Below are positions 40,115 through 50,312 of a DNA stretch of 64,000 bases, piece after piece; position 1 is the first letter of the stretch, and each line of letters starts with the position of its first letter. The translations under genes were made by a program, and so were the position numbers. The notes beneath the pieces are model-generated. The model did not search any database. It was not told the DNA's origin and saw only the letters and a list, made by a program, of their open reading frames with translations. The DNA is from Streptacidiphilus sp. 4-A2 (lineage in GTDB: Bacteria; Actinomycetota; Actinomycetes; Streptomycetales; Streptomycetaceae): the NCBI GenBank assembly GCA_014284505.1, contig JAAFYY010000001.1, positions 5,146,001 to 5,210,000 on the forward strand, read 5' to 3'.

Positions 40115-40159
40115 CGGTCGGGTGGGAGAGGCGCAGACGCGCGCACTCCCCCCCGACCG
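40115..40159. terminator. Bidirectional terminator between SARP and accE
   Basis: CGGTCGGGTGGGAG (40115-40128) pairs with CTCCCCCCCGACCG (40146-40159), one mismatch, between converging genes. Confidence 0.65.
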
Positions 40160-40164
40160 AACGC

Positions 40165-40375
40165 TCACCACATCCTCCTCCCGGGCGTGGCCCAGGCCGC
40201 GCCGAAGCCGGCCTCGGTGCTCCGGCGGGGCCAGCCGGCGGCGGCGCCGCTCCTGTCCGGCCGCACCGGAACCCCCGCCTGCACCCGGCCGGCCAGCAGC
40301 ACAGCCAGGACCGCGGCCAGCTCCTCCTTGTCGGGGCTGCCGCGAACCACCCGGATCGGTTCCGGGGACGCTCAC
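40165..40375 (-). CDS. Acyl-CoA carboxylase epsilon subunit, one frameshift
   Basis: Small subunit that stimulates actinobacterial biotin-dependent carboxyltransferases. The GTG at 40375 overlaps the TGA of the beta-subunit gene (GTGA). One indel near 40355 restores VSVPEPIRVVRGSPDKEELA, the typical opening of the family, then AVLAVLLAGRVQ and a tryptophan-containing end GFGAAWATPGRRMW. About 68 residues. Position and start text, more than the tail, support the call. Confidence 0.75.
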
Positions 40376-41964
40376 TGCGGCTGGTTTCCGTGCTTGCGAC
40401 TGGGCACACTGCGGTACTTGGTCCGCAGCATCGCGAACGCCCCCACCAGGACCTTCCGGGTGTCCGCGGATCGATCACATCGTCGACGAGGCCGCGTTCG
40501 GCGGCGTAGTACGGATGCATCAACTCGCTTCGGTACTCCTCGATCCGTTGCTTGCGGGTCAGCTCCGGATCGTCGGCGGCCGTGATCTCCCGCCGGAAGA
40601 TGACATTGGCCGCTCCTTCCGCGCCCATCACCGCGATCTCGTTGGTGGGCCAGGCGAACGCGAGGTCCGTGCCTATGGAACGGGAGTCCATGACGATGTA
40701 GGCGCCGCCATAGGCCTTCCGCAGGATCAGCTGGACCCGGGGCACCGTGGCGTTGCAGTAGGCGTAGAGCAGCTTGGCACCGTGCCGGATCACGCCCCCG
40801 TGCTCCTGATCCACACCGGGAAGGAATCCCGGTACGTCGACCATGGTCAGCAGCGGGATGTTGAACGCGTCGCAGGTCTGCACGAACCGGGCAGCCTTCT
40901 CGCTCGCGGTGATGTCGAGCACACCGGCCATGGAGAGGGGCTGGTTGGCCACCACCCCGGTCACATGGCCGTCCAGCCGGATCAGGGCGCAGATGATGTT
41001 CTCCCCCAGTGCCGGTGCACCTCGAACAACTCGCCGTCATCGGCGAGTTCCTCGATGACCCGGCGCATGTCGTAGGCGCGGTTCGGATCGGCCGGAACCA
41101 GGTCCAGCAGCTGCGGGACGCCGCGGTCGGGAGTGTCCTCCGGGTCCTCCACCGGTGCCACTTCCCGGTTGTTGGCCGGCAGCATGGACAGCAGGTAGCG
41201 GACGTCCTCCAGGCAGCTTTCCTCGTCGTCGTGGACGAAGGCCGCCACACCCGAGAGGCTCCCGTGCACGTCGGCGCCGCCCAGCCCGTCCTGGCTGATG
41301 CTCTCACCGGTGACCGCCTGCACGACGTCAGGTCCGGTGATGAACATCTGCGAGGTACCGCGCACCATGAAGACGAAGTCGGTCAGGGCCGGCGAGTAGG
41401 CAGCACCACCCGCGCAAGGGCCCAGAATCACGCTGATCTGCGGAATCACACCGGAGTTGCGCACATTCCGCTGGAATATCCCGCCGTATCCGGCGAGAGC
41501 GGTGACGCCCTCCTGGATCCGGGCCCCGGCACCGTCGCACAGGCCCACGACCGGCGCGCCGGCGCTTTCCGCCAGGTCGAGCAGTTTGTGGATCTTCTGC
41601 GCGTGCGCTTCGCCGAGGGCCCCACCGAAGATCCTGAAGTCATGGGCGTAGGCGAAGACATTGCGCCCATGGACCAGACCCCAGCCGATTATACGCCGTC
41701 GGTAGGGACGGCGGTGCTCCAGGCCGAATCCGGTGGCCCGGTGCCTACGGAAGGTTCGATCTCATTGAAGGTACCCGGGTCGAAGAGCAGGTCCATCCGC
41801 TCCCGGGCGGTGAGCTTGCCCTTGGCCTTCTGGGCTTCGGTGGCTGCGCGGCTGGGACCGTCGTGGATCGCCCCTCGCAGACGGCTCAGTTCTGCGACAC
41901 GCTCCCGGAGCGTGTGCTCCTGGGCGGCGCCGGTCATCTGTGGAAGTTCGTCGAGGACGCTCAT
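40372..41964 (-). CDS. Acyl-CoA carboxylase beta (carboxyltransferase) subunit, frameshifted
   Basis: Transfers CO2 from carboxybiotin to acetyl- or propionyl-CoA; in this setting most likely makes malonyl-CoA for the PKSs. AccD/PccB-type signatures: KAKGKLTARERMDLLFDPGT, LCDGAGARIQEGVTALAGYG, VILGPCAGGAAYSPALTDFV, TSQMFITGPDVVQAVTGESI, FVQTCDAFNIPLLTMVDVPG, KAYGGAYIVMDSRSIGTDLA. About 530 residues. Frames change near 41690, 40975 and 40470. The biotin-carrying alpha subunit is not in the window and is probably shared with primary metabolism. Confidence 0.93.
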
Positions 41965-42038
41965 GCTGGCCTTTCGATCAGTCGACGTCTGGTGCGGGCG
42001 GGACGGACCGCAGGGGAACGGCCCGCCCGCACACCGGG

Positions 42039-42299
42039 TCAGGCAGCCGGGACGCCGAGTGCCGCGTTCACGATGCTCAGGTACAGCCGGGGAGTCTCGG
42101 CCTCGGCGACCGCCTCATCGGCGATCTTGATCCCATGGCGCAGTTCGATCTGCCCGGTGGCCTGGAGGAGCGCCAGCGAGTCGTAGCCGAGATCGATGAA
42201 GCTCTGGTCCAGGACGTCGCCGTCGAGGTCGACGCCCTCCTCCTCACCGGCGCACTCACGCAGCAGCTCGGTGAGTTCGTTGAGTGTGAACAGGTTCAT
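42039..42299 (-). CDS. Type II PKS acyl carrier protein
   Basis: 86 residues, unbroken. MNLFTLNELTELLRECAGEE, then the phosphopantetheine site FIDLGYDSLALLQATGQIEL (Ser in DSL) and IADEAVAEAETPRLYLSIVN. It has the usual size and helix pattern of minimal-PKS ACPs. It lies downstream of KS-alpha and CLF, in the classical order. Confidence 0.95.
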   Translation of the reverse strand: MNLFTLNELTELLRECAGEEEGVDLDGDVLDQSFIDLGYDSLALLQATGQIELRHGIKIADEAVAEAETPRLYLSIVNAALGVPAA

Positions 42300-42411
42300 G
42301 GTCTGACCCTTCGTGAATGAACGGAAAATAGGGTGAGTGGACAACATGGTCGGCTGAGCGGGCAGGCGGCAGGCCGGGCCGGCGCGGGCAGGGCGGCTGA
42401 CGGGACGGGAT

Positions 42412-43637
42412 TCAGCCGCGGCGCAGTACCAGTGCCGAGTTGAAGCCGCCCGCCCCCGGGCGAGCACCAGCGCGTGCTCCAGCTCGGCCGGTCGCGGCCG
42501 GCCGACGACCAGGTCGATCCGGTGATCGGCGGCCGCCCGTGAGACGTGGACGGCAGCCGGGATCACCCGGTCCCGAAGCGCCAGCAGCGCGGCCGCGACG
42601 TCGAGCGCGGCACCGCCCGCGAGCAGCCGGCCGGTCATGGTCTTCGGGACCGAGACCGGCACCGCCTCCGGGCCGAAGACCTCGTTCAAGGCCTTCGCCT
42701 CGGCCGCGTCGAGCTCCGGGAGCCCGGCCGCGTCGGCGAAGACCACGTCGATCTCGCCGGCCGGGATCCGCGCGTCGGCGAGCGCCTGCTCGATCGCGCG
42801 GCGCAGGCCCGGCTCCCGCCCCGAGCCGGGCCGGGGTCGAAGGTCGCGGCATGGCCGATGACCGATCCGTACACGGTGGCGCCCCGCTCCCGGGCCGCGG
42901 CCGCGTCCTCGACCACCAGGATCGCCCCGCCTTCGCCGATGACCTGACCGTTCGCCTCCTCGGCGAAGGGAAGGAACGCCTGTGCCGGTTCACTGCTCCG
43001 GCTCAGCCTCCCGTCGGCCACATGGGCTGCCCAGCCCACGGGCAGATCGCCCCGTCGACGCCTCCCGAAACCATCAGCCGACTGCCCTTGCGCACCTGGC
43101 GCCGGGCCTGGGCCAGTGACTCCAGTCCACCGGTCTGCTCGCTGACCAGCACTCCGCTCGGCCCGCGCAGATCGTGGCGGATGGAGATCTGCCGGTGTTG
43201 ACCGCGTAGAACCAGGCGAAGGACTGGTAGGCGCTGACATGGGCGCTGCCCTTGCTCCACAGTGCCTGGAGTTCACGCTGGCCGAACTCGAAGCCGCCGG
43301 CCGAACTGGCGGTGACCACGCCGGCCGCGTACTCGGGCAACGCCGCCAGGTCCACCGCCGCGTCCGCCAGCGCCTCGGCGGTGGCCGTCAGAGCGAGCCG
43401 GGTCATTCGGTCCGTCTGCGGGAGCAGGCGGCTGGGGATGTGCTGGGCGGCGTCGAACCCGGGCACCTGCCCGGCGAGCGTGGCCGGGTATCCGCTCGGG
43501 TCGAAAGCGTCCAGGCGGGCGATGCCGCTCTTGCCGGCCAGGGTGGAGGACCAGAAGTCCTCTGTCCCGAGGCCGTTGGGTGCGGCCACGCCGATTCCGG
43601 TGATGACCGCTTCCGGCTTGGTGGCGTTGGCGTTCAC
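42412..43637 (-). CDS. Type II PKS chain-length factor (KS-beta), frameshifted
   Basis: Partner of KS-alpha that sets chain length. Start VNANATKPEAVITGIGVAAP; then GLGTEDFWSSTLAGKSGIAR, HIPSRLLPQTDRMTRLALTA and the diagnostic GPSGVLVSEQTGGLESLAQA, where Gln replaces the catalytic Cys; further EGGAILVVEDAAAARERGAT, PKTMTGRLLAGGAALDVAAA and an end GGFNSALVLRRG. The GTG overlaps the KS-alpha stop (ATGTGA), the usual coupling. Frames change at about 43195, 43045, 42830 and 42450. Confidence 0.93.
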
Positions 43638-44901
43638 ATGCCGCTCCTGTCGAGACTGCTGAGGACCATGGCGCTCTGGAATCCGCCGAACCCGCTGCCC
43701 ACCGTCAGCACCCGGTCGACGCGCTGCTCCCGGGCCGTCAGCGGAACGTAGTCGAGGTCGCACTCCGGGTCGGACTCATGGAGGTTGGCGGTCGGCGGGA
43801 TGACACCGTGCTCGATGGTGAGCGCGCAGGCCGCGATCTCCAACGAGCCGATGGCGCCCAGGGAGTGACCGATCATCGATTTGATCGAACTGACCGGTGT
43901 CCGGTAGGCGGCGTCACCGAGCACCTGCTTGAACGCCGCGGTCTCATGCCGGTCGTTCTGCTTGGTGCCGGACCCGTGGGCGTTGATGTAGTCGATCGAG
44001 GTGGCCGGAAGCCTGGCCTCATCCAGGGCGCTGCGGATGGCCTCGGCCATCTCCCGGCCGTCCGGCGCAGACCGGTCATGTGGTAGGCGTTGGAACGCGA
44101 GGCGAAGCCGGAGATCTCGGCGTAGACGCGGGCACCGCGGCGCAGCGCGGCCCCCAGTTCCTCCAGCACGAACACGGCGGAGCCCTCGCCGAGGACGAAC
44201 CCGTTGCGGGTCCGGTCGAACGGCCTGGATGCGTGCTCCGGGTCGTCGTTGCGCGGTGAGGTCGCCTTGATCGCGTCGAAGCAGGCAAGGGTGATGGGCG
44301 AGATCGGGGCATCCGAGGCACCGGCGATCATCACGTCCGCCGAGCCCTCCCGGATCAGCTCGACCGCGTGACCGACCGCGTCCAGACCGGAGGTGCAGCC
44401 GGTGGACACAACGGTGGCGGGGCCCTCGGCGCCGACGGCCCAGGCGACCTCGGCCGCGAAGGAGCTCGGCACGAAGTAGTCGTACAGATGCGGAACCGCG
44501 TAGGTGTGGTCCACCTCCCAACTCGTACCGCCGTTGCTGACCACCGCGTACTCGCGGTCCAGGCTCATGGTGGCGCCCACCGCACTGCCGACCACCACGC
44601 CCAGCCGGTGCGGCGGCAGGCTGCGCAGATCCAGTTCGGCGTCAGCGACCGCCTCCAGCGCGCTGACGGTCGCGAACTGCGCTGCCCGGTCCATGCGGCG
44701 TGCCTGCTGCTGGTCGAGCCCCTCCGCCAGCGGGTCGAAGTCGACCTCCGCGGCGATCTGGGAGCGGAAACCCACCGGGTCGAAGAGTGAGATCCGTCGG
44801 GTCGCGGTCGTGCCTGAGGTGATGAGGTCCCAGAACCGCTTGACGCCCACGCCTCCCGGTGCCACCACGCCGATCCCGGTGACGACTACTCGTCTGTCCA
44901 T
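43634..44901 (-). CDS. Type II PKS ketosynthase KS-alpha, one frameshift
   Basis: Condensing subunit of the minimal PKS. MDRRVVVTGIGVVAPGGVGV, the catalytic cysteine in VVSTGCTSGLDAVGHA, RPFDRTRNGFVLGEGSAVFV, YINAHGSGTKQNDRHETAAF and SSIKSMIGHSLGAIGSLEIA (catalytic His residues), and GFGGFQSAMVL at the end. About 422 residues. The ATG at 44901 has AAGGAGGGC upstream and was preferred over the frame's ATG at 44937. One indel at about 44070 in GLRPDG. First gene of a leftward operon KS-CLF-ACP-carboxylase. Confidence 0.96.
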
Positions 44902-44973
44902 CTGCAGCCCTCCTTGTGTCGATCGGTGGATTGACATCCGGGATCAGACTCGCCAACCGCACTCAAGCCTTTC

Positions 44974-44991
44974 TGGAAGACCCATGGACGC
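44974..44991. promoter_or_regulatory. SARP operator candidate A (KS-alpha / thioesterase divergent promoter)
   Basis: Two heptamers TGGAAGA (44974-44980) and TGGACGC (44985-44991), starts exactly 11 bp apart. No third good copy. The site is 73 bp from the KS-alpha start and 103 bp from the thioesterase start. It is the weakest of four similar sites in the cluster. Confidence 0.45.
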
Positions 44992-45093
44992 CGCGACCCC
45001 GCCGATTCCAGAGGGGCTGGAGGGAGTTGGCCGATGATCCCCTCGGAGCGGTCCTGCCGTGCGGCAGGCCCCTGACGCAGCGAGGAGTGAGTC

Positions 45094-45980
45094 GTGATGA
45101 CGTCCTACCTGGCTGGCCGGCCGAGCCGTACGGGCACGCCCAGGCTGATCTGCTTCCACCCGGCCGGATCGGGCGCATCGGCCTTCGCGGGCTGGCAGCG
45201 CGCCGTGGGCCCTGGCGTGGAGATACTGCCGGTCCGGCTGCCCGGGCGGGAGACCAGGATCAGGGAGCAGCCGTTCACCGAGGCGGCAGCGCTGCTGCCG
45301 GTGCTGGCACGGGAGTTGGCGCCGGTTCTGAGCGACGGACAGTACGCGCTCTACGGACACAGCATGGGTGCGCTCATCGCCTATCTGCTCGCGGCCCACC
45401 AGCAGCAAGCCGGCGGGCCGCCGCCGGTGTTCCTCGGCGTGGGTGCCTTTCCGGCGCCCGGGCAGACGGTGCTGGCGGAGTCGGCGGGGCGGTCCAGCGA
45501 TGCGGACCTGCTCCGGTTGACGACGCGGCTCAGCGCGACGGCTACGGGCACGGCGGGTACGGGCACGACGGCTACGGGCACGGCGGGTACGGGCACGACG
45601 GCTACGGGCACGGCGGGTACGGGCACGACGGCTACGGGCACGGCGGGTACGGGCGCGGCCGGTGCCGCCGCGGAGCAGCGGGCCGACGCCGGCCGCCGGA
45701 TGCTCCCGGTCTTCCGGGCCGATCTCGAACTGATTGCCAGCCGCCCCCCGCTCGGCCGGCCGCTGGACTGCCCGCTGGAGGTCTGGGCGGCGGTGGACGA
45801 CCCGGTCTACCCCCGGATCAGCTGGCGGACTGGGCCTCGCGCACGACCGGAGGCCACCGGTTGCACCTGGTCTCCGGCGGGCACTTCTTCCAGCGGGCGT
45901 CCGGATTCCCGGAACAGGTGGCGGCCGCGCTGGAGTTCCGCCTCCAGCGGCGGCCGCCGCTGTCGCTGGTCAGCCCATGA
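45094..45980 (+). CDS. Type II thioesterase (alpha/beta hydrolase) with a 40-residue repeat insert, one frameshift
   Basis: Editing thioesterase that clears mis-primed carrier proteins. RLICFHPAGSGASAFAGWQR, LPVRLPGRETRIREQPFTEA, the nucleophile elbow LYGHSMGALIAYLL, LEVWAAVDDPVYP and the catalytic histidine in LHLVSGGHFFQRASGFPEQV. One indel at about 45830. In the lid region, after LLRLTTRLS, lie four copies of a 10-residue unit (ATGTAGTGTT), absent from ordinary members of the family. The GTG at 45094 follows CGAGGAGTGAG; the ATG three bases later is an alternative. Its 3' end overlaps the MDR gene by 11 bp, tail to tail. Confidence 0.9.
45541..45660. repeat. Four tandem 30-bp repeats inside the thioesterase gene
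   Basis: Units start at 45541, 45571, 45601 and 45631; the first three are identical and the fourth differs in its last bases. Each opens GCTACGGGCACGGCGGGTAC. The period is a multiple of three, so the frame is kept and the number of copies can vary without killing the gene. Confidence 0.95.
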
Positions 45981-46876
45981 CCAGTACGACCTTTCCGCGG
46001 ACATGGCCGGTGTCCACCTCGCGGTGCGCGGCACCGGCGTCGGCGAGCGGGAAGGTCCGCCAGATCGGCACGGTCAGTTCACCGGCGGCGACCTGACGGG
46101 CAATCATCCGCAGGATGTCCGTGGAGCGGGTGCCGCGCAGCCGCCGGATGCCGAACTGCTCGGCCAGCCGCTGGTCGACAATGGTGCCGATCCGGTCCCG
46201 GTCGGCGACCAGCGCCACCGAGACCTCGATCGCCGCGCCGCCGATGCAGTCGAACGCCGCGTCCACCCCGTCCGGCGCCAGCTCGCGGACCCGCTGCTCC
46301 AGCCCTCGCCGTAGCTGACCGGGATCGCGCCGAGCGAACGCAGGTAGTCGTGGTTGCGCTCACTGGCAGTACCGATGACGGTGGCGCCGGCCTGCCGGGC
46401 CAGTTGCACCGCCACCGTGCCCACTCCGCCGGCGGCCGCGTGCACCAGCAGGGTCTCGCCCGCCGCCACCTTCAGCTCCTGGAGCGAGTTGTAGGCCGTC
46501 TGGCCCACCGCCGAGATCGCCCGGCCAGCTCCCAGGACAGGCCCGCCGGCTTGGTGGTCACCTGATCGGCCGGGACCACGAGGGACTCGGTGTAGGCCGC
46601 CGCCGAGGCGAAGCGAGCACCTCGTCGCCGACGGCCACCCCGCTCACCCCGGCGCCGAGCAGGTCCACCACACCGGCGAACTCATTGCCAGTGTGCTGCC
46701 CGCCGCGGCCGGCCGGCCCCCGGCGAACTCCCCACGCCTGATCTTGCAGTCGACCGCGTTCACCCCCGCCGCCCGCACCCGGATCCGGACCTCCCCCGAC
46801 CGGGCTCCGGGGCCGGGCCCTCGGCCAGGTGCAGTACGTCGGCGCCGCCGAACTCGTCGAATACAACCGATGCCAC
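45970..46876 (-). CDS. Zinc-less MDR NADPH:quinone/enoyl reductase, frameshifted
   Basis: Medium-chain reductase of the quinone-oxidoreductase branch, as are ActVI-ORF2 and ORF4 in actinorhodin synthesis, where they reduce an enoyl bond of the pyran ring. VVFDEFGGADVLHLAEG at the start, then GQTAYNSLQELKVAAGETLL, the NADPH motif HAAAGGVGTVAVQLARQAGA, FDCIGGAAIEVSVALVADRD and ELTVPIWRTFPLADAGAAHR. Catalytic zinc ligands are not seen. About 302 residues. The GTG at 46876; frames change at about 46800, 46530 and 46305. Confidence 0.85.
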
Positions 46877-47023
46877 CAAGGCAGAACTCCTCGTTCGTGT
46901 GGGACCTTCGGTGGTGGCTCCCGTGGGAGCTGCCACTGGATGAGTGTGCGGGAAGTACAGCCGGAGAGTCCCCGGAACCGCCCGATGGCGGCTCCGGAGA
47001 CTCTCCTGGACGGTGCGCGGATC

Positions 47024-47894
47024 AGTGCGCCGACGGCTTGGCTGCCAGTCCGTCTGCTGGATCCAGTCGGCAAGGCTGGTCAGGCCCGGGTGCTCGGCCC
47101 GGAGCGCCTCGATGTCGGCGGTGAAGCCGTGGACGTTGAAGAACTCGAACATGGCGCCCAGCTCGGCGTTGAAGCTGGCCAGTTGGGCGACCGGCACCGG
47201 CTGGAACCGGGCCGGACGCCCGGTGACGCGGGCGAAGGCCTCGGCGATCTGGTCACCGGTCAGCTCGTCGCCCGAGATCTCCACGGTGCGGCCAGGTAGG
47301 CCTCGGGCCGGTCGAAGGCGTTGGCGGCGAACACGCCGATGTCCTGCACGGCGATCATCTGGAGACGGGTCTCCGGCAGGAGGGCCTGGGCCAGCACCAG
47401 TTCCCCCTGCTCGTCCGGCGTGGGCCCGAAGAAGGCGTAGTTGTCGATGAAGAAGGCGGGGCGCAGCACCGTCAGGGCAGGCCGAGCTGCTTCAGGTAGA
47501 CCTCGACCCGGCCCTTGCTGGCGAAGTGCGGGACGCTGTCGGCACTGTCCGCGGCACCGACGGAGCTGTAGACGAAGTGCTCGACACCGGCTTCCTTGGC
47601 GGCGTCGGCGAGAGCCCGGGCCTGGCGCTCCTCGCGACGACACCACCCTCGCCGAGGAAGGTCTGGACGCTGAAGACGCCGTGGACGCCCGACAGCGCCT
47701 CCTTCAGCGAGGCGCTGTCCTCCAGGTCGCCGACCACAAGGGTGGCCCCGGCCGCCGCAAGCTCGCGCGCGGCGGGCTTGTCGGCATCGCGGACCAGCGC
47801 GCGGACCGCCCGGCCGCGGCGCAGCAGCTCGCGGCGACGGCGCCGCCCTGCTGCCGGTCGCGCCGGTCACCAGGATCGGGTTGTTGTCAGTCAT
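47024..47894 (-). CDS. NmrA-like atypical SDR, NAD(P)-binding, frameshifted
   Basis: MTDNNPILVTGATG (the GATGxxG dinucleotide motif is cut by an indel at about 47850), then VVGDLEDSASLKEALSGVHG, AKEAGVEHFVYSSVGAADSA, ALTVLRPAFFIDNYAFF and DELTGDQIAEAFARVTGRPA. These are the features of the NmrA/YcbF group, which act as redox sensors or as reductases of aromatic products. About 289 residues with a likely end at 47024 after one more shift. It probably acts with the MDR gene next door. Confidence 0.78.
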
Positions 47895-47909
47895 GGGTAC
47901 GACCATTCT

Positions 47910-49071
47910 TCATGTTGTCGGCTTGCCGGATGTTGTCGGTTTGCCGATGGAAACGGTTTGCTGGAAAATCGCGGCCGCATAGGCGGTCGCCGCTGTGTCG
48001 AACTGGAGTCCGACGTGTCCTGCCGCGCAGTGGATGTCCCGCCAGGCCCGCTGGACCAGGGAGGACTCGGCCTGCCCACGGGCCCCTTGGGCGCGGAAGA
48101 GCCGCTCCACCGCGTCGACCAGGTAGTTGACGGCCAGGCTGTAGTCCCGGGCGCAGCGGGTGGCGAGCAGCGGCGTGAGTTCCTCGTCGTCGCCGACCAG
48201 GGCCACCCGCTCCAGCAGGAGCGCCGCCGTGTCGATCTCCCCGCTCGCGCGCGCCAGGGTCTGCTGCATGGCCGGATTCTGGCTGAGCGGACCGGCCGGA
48301 CCGCTGCGGGCGCCGATGTCCGCCGTCCAGGAGTTCAGTGCCGCACGCGCGGCGCCCAGCGCCGGAGAGGCGAAGGTCAGTCCGCCGAACACCCGGACCG
48401 GGGTGTGTGGCAGCGGGCACCGGACCCACTGCCGCACCTCCTGCATCCGGGACCGGAGGAAGGAGCGGTGCTCGGGGACGAACACCCGGTCCAGTTCGAG
48501 GGTGTTGCTGCCGGTCCCGCACATGCCGACGTTGTGCCAGCTGTCCTTGATGCCGAAGTCCCGCGCGGCACCGCGAAGAAGCGCGGCCCGCCGGGCTCGT
48601 CGGCCGGCGGGATCCCGCACACCAGCGCCCAGTCGGCGGCGTCGACGCCGCTGGTGAACGGCCAGGCGCCGGTGACCAGCCAGCCGCCTGCCACCCGTTC
48701 GACCAGGCCTGAGGGGATCAGCGCGCCCACCACCAAGGTGTCTGGGCCCTGCTCCCACAGCTCGGACTGGCCGGCCTGGGGCAGGTAGACACCCATGCGG
48801 GCGGCGCTGGACCAGACTCCGGCGCACCAGGCCGCGGATGCGGAGCCCTCGCCGATGAGGGTCAGTGCCTCGTGCAGTTCGCGGAAGGTGCCGTCGTTCC
48901 CGCCCCACTGGGCGGGGACGAAGTGCCGGGCCAGACCGGCCTCGACAATGGCCGACACGACCGCGGCGGCGCCTTGCGGGCGCTGTCCATCTCGTCGGCG
49001 TACTTGGCGGCGACTGCCGCCGCGGCGGCCGCGGCGACGGGCAACGGCTCATTCGTCCGGGGCTCACTCAT
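47910..49071 (-). CDS. Acyl-CoA-dehydrogenase-fold flavin monooxygenase (ActVA-ORF5-like), frameshifted
   Basis: Oxygenase half of a two-component FMNH2-dependent hydroxylase. Start MSEPRTNEPLPVAAAAAAAV; then GLARHFVPAQWGGNDGTFRE, LIGEGSASAAWCAGVWSSAA, WLVTGAWPFTSGVDAADWAL, DFGIKDSWHNVGMCGTGSNT and VFVPEHRSFLRSR, all typical of the group that hydroxylates aromatic polyketides at two positions. C-terminal helices include CAAGHVGLQFDTAATAYAAA. About 386 residues; frames change at about 48965 and 48580. The flavin reductase at 57065 is its likely partner. A short tandem (GKPTTSGKPTT) ends the protein. Confidence 0.87.
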
Positions 49072-49097
49072 CCTGCACCTCTTCACTCAGCCGCGGG

Positions 49098-50145
49098 TCA
49101 GGAGGACTGTCCGGTCAGCACGGCGACCGACGAGACGTTCAGCTCGACACCCTCGCCCCAGAGCCGGTTCTGCGGCTGCGAGGTCTCGTCCAGGAAGCTC
49201 TCGGGAGCGGGCTGGCCGATCTTCGGGTTGTAGTAGAAGCCGGGCGTGGAGTCGAGCTGGACCAGGCCCTGCCCGTTCTGGCTCGCGCCGTCCAGCAGGG
49301 TGAACATGCCGACGCCGCAGTTGAGCTGGCGCGGGAAGACCTGCTCCTGCGTGCCGCCGTGGTCGATCAGCAGGTACTTGCGGGGCAGTTCCAGGGTGCC
49401 GATCTTGTCGACGGTGAGCACGGTCCTGCCGTTGAGCTTCCAGGTGGCCGTGCCCGAGTTGCGGTCGAGCACCATCTGGTAGTCGTCGCTCTCCCCGGGC
49501 GTGCGGGTGGCCACCGGCACGGCGTAGCTGAACGCCGCATAGGTGGTTCCGGGCATCCGCAGCCGCTCGTAGTAGGCGTAGACGGTGTTGTTGGTGACAA
49601 AGAAGTCGAAAACCGTGTCGGTCTCGGAGTCGGTGGCCATGGCCACGCCCGAGCCGAGCCGCAGGTCGCTGTCCGCCTGCTGGGGAGCGATGCCGAACGG
49701 GTTCTGCTCGGCACCGAAGGTCTGGCTGGCCATGTTGATGTCGCAGCCGACCTGGCCGCCCACGGGCGCGTCGAAGCCGGGGTAGCCGTAGCTCGACTCG
49801 TGGGAGGTCATGGTGACCCACTTCAGCTCGTCCCGGGAGCCGTCGCCGCCCGCCGACTCCTGGCCGGTGGTGTAGGCGAAGGCAGGCTCCCCGGTGACCG
49901 GGTTGGTGCCGGTCGGCACCACGTTCAGGCCCGAGGCGGAGGTGGTCGGGACGCCGTCCCCGGCGGTCATGGTGCCGGTGGGCACAGTGAACCACTTGGC
50001 CCGGTCCCGGTCGCCTGAAGCCGTTGCTGAAGTCGTCGTAGACGGTCCGTTGCAGGGTCGGGCACTGCGCCTGGGCGCTCGGCGCGAGGGCAACGGAGGC
50101 AAGGGCAACAGTCGCCGCGACCGCTGCGAGCAATCTCTGCCGCAT
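49098..50145 (-). CDS. Secreted protein resembling DUF6081, one frameshift
   Basis: A classical signal peptide (MRQRLLAAVAATVALASVAL, then APSAQAQ) and a mature all-beta protein: TVYDDFSNGFR, AKWFTVPTGTMTAGDG, ESSYGYPGFDAPVGGQVGCD, TVFDFFVTNNTVYAYYERLR, YQMVLDRNSGTATWKLNGRT, YLLIDHGGTQEQVFPRQLNC, GMFTLLDGASQNGQGLVQL. The strand order and W-K-L-N-G core look like a jelly-roll (concanavalin/LamG-type) binding fold. From memory this resembles the family annotated DUF6081; I cannot check it. About 348 residues. Role unknown; one of three exported proteins of the cluster. Confidence 0.75.
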
Positions 50146-50210
50146 GGGAAGGATCCTCTCAAGTACCCCGCCGAATCTCGGCGGCGTGACCCAAGGGTCC
50201 GGCACAGGTC

Positions 50211-50239
50211 TGGATCACCTCTGGAGAGAGCCTGGATCT
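50211..50239. promoter_or_regulatory. SARP operator candidate B (DUF6081 / metallo-hydrolase divergent promoter)
   Basis: Three heptamers, TGGATCA (50211), TGGAGAG (50222) and TGGATCT (50233), starts exactly 11 bp apart, between divergent genes at 50145 and 50313. Confidence 0.65.
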
Positions 50240-50312
50240 GCGTTCCAGGGGGCCTCGACCGCCGACGAGCACGGTGGTACCGCAGAGACGACAGGTCCAT
50301 CCGGGAGAGCCA

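Noticed and set aside
49087..50205. Two separate genes at the DUF6081-like locus
   Set aside because: The signal peptide and the beta-rich domain lie in different frames but join after a single indel near 50020.
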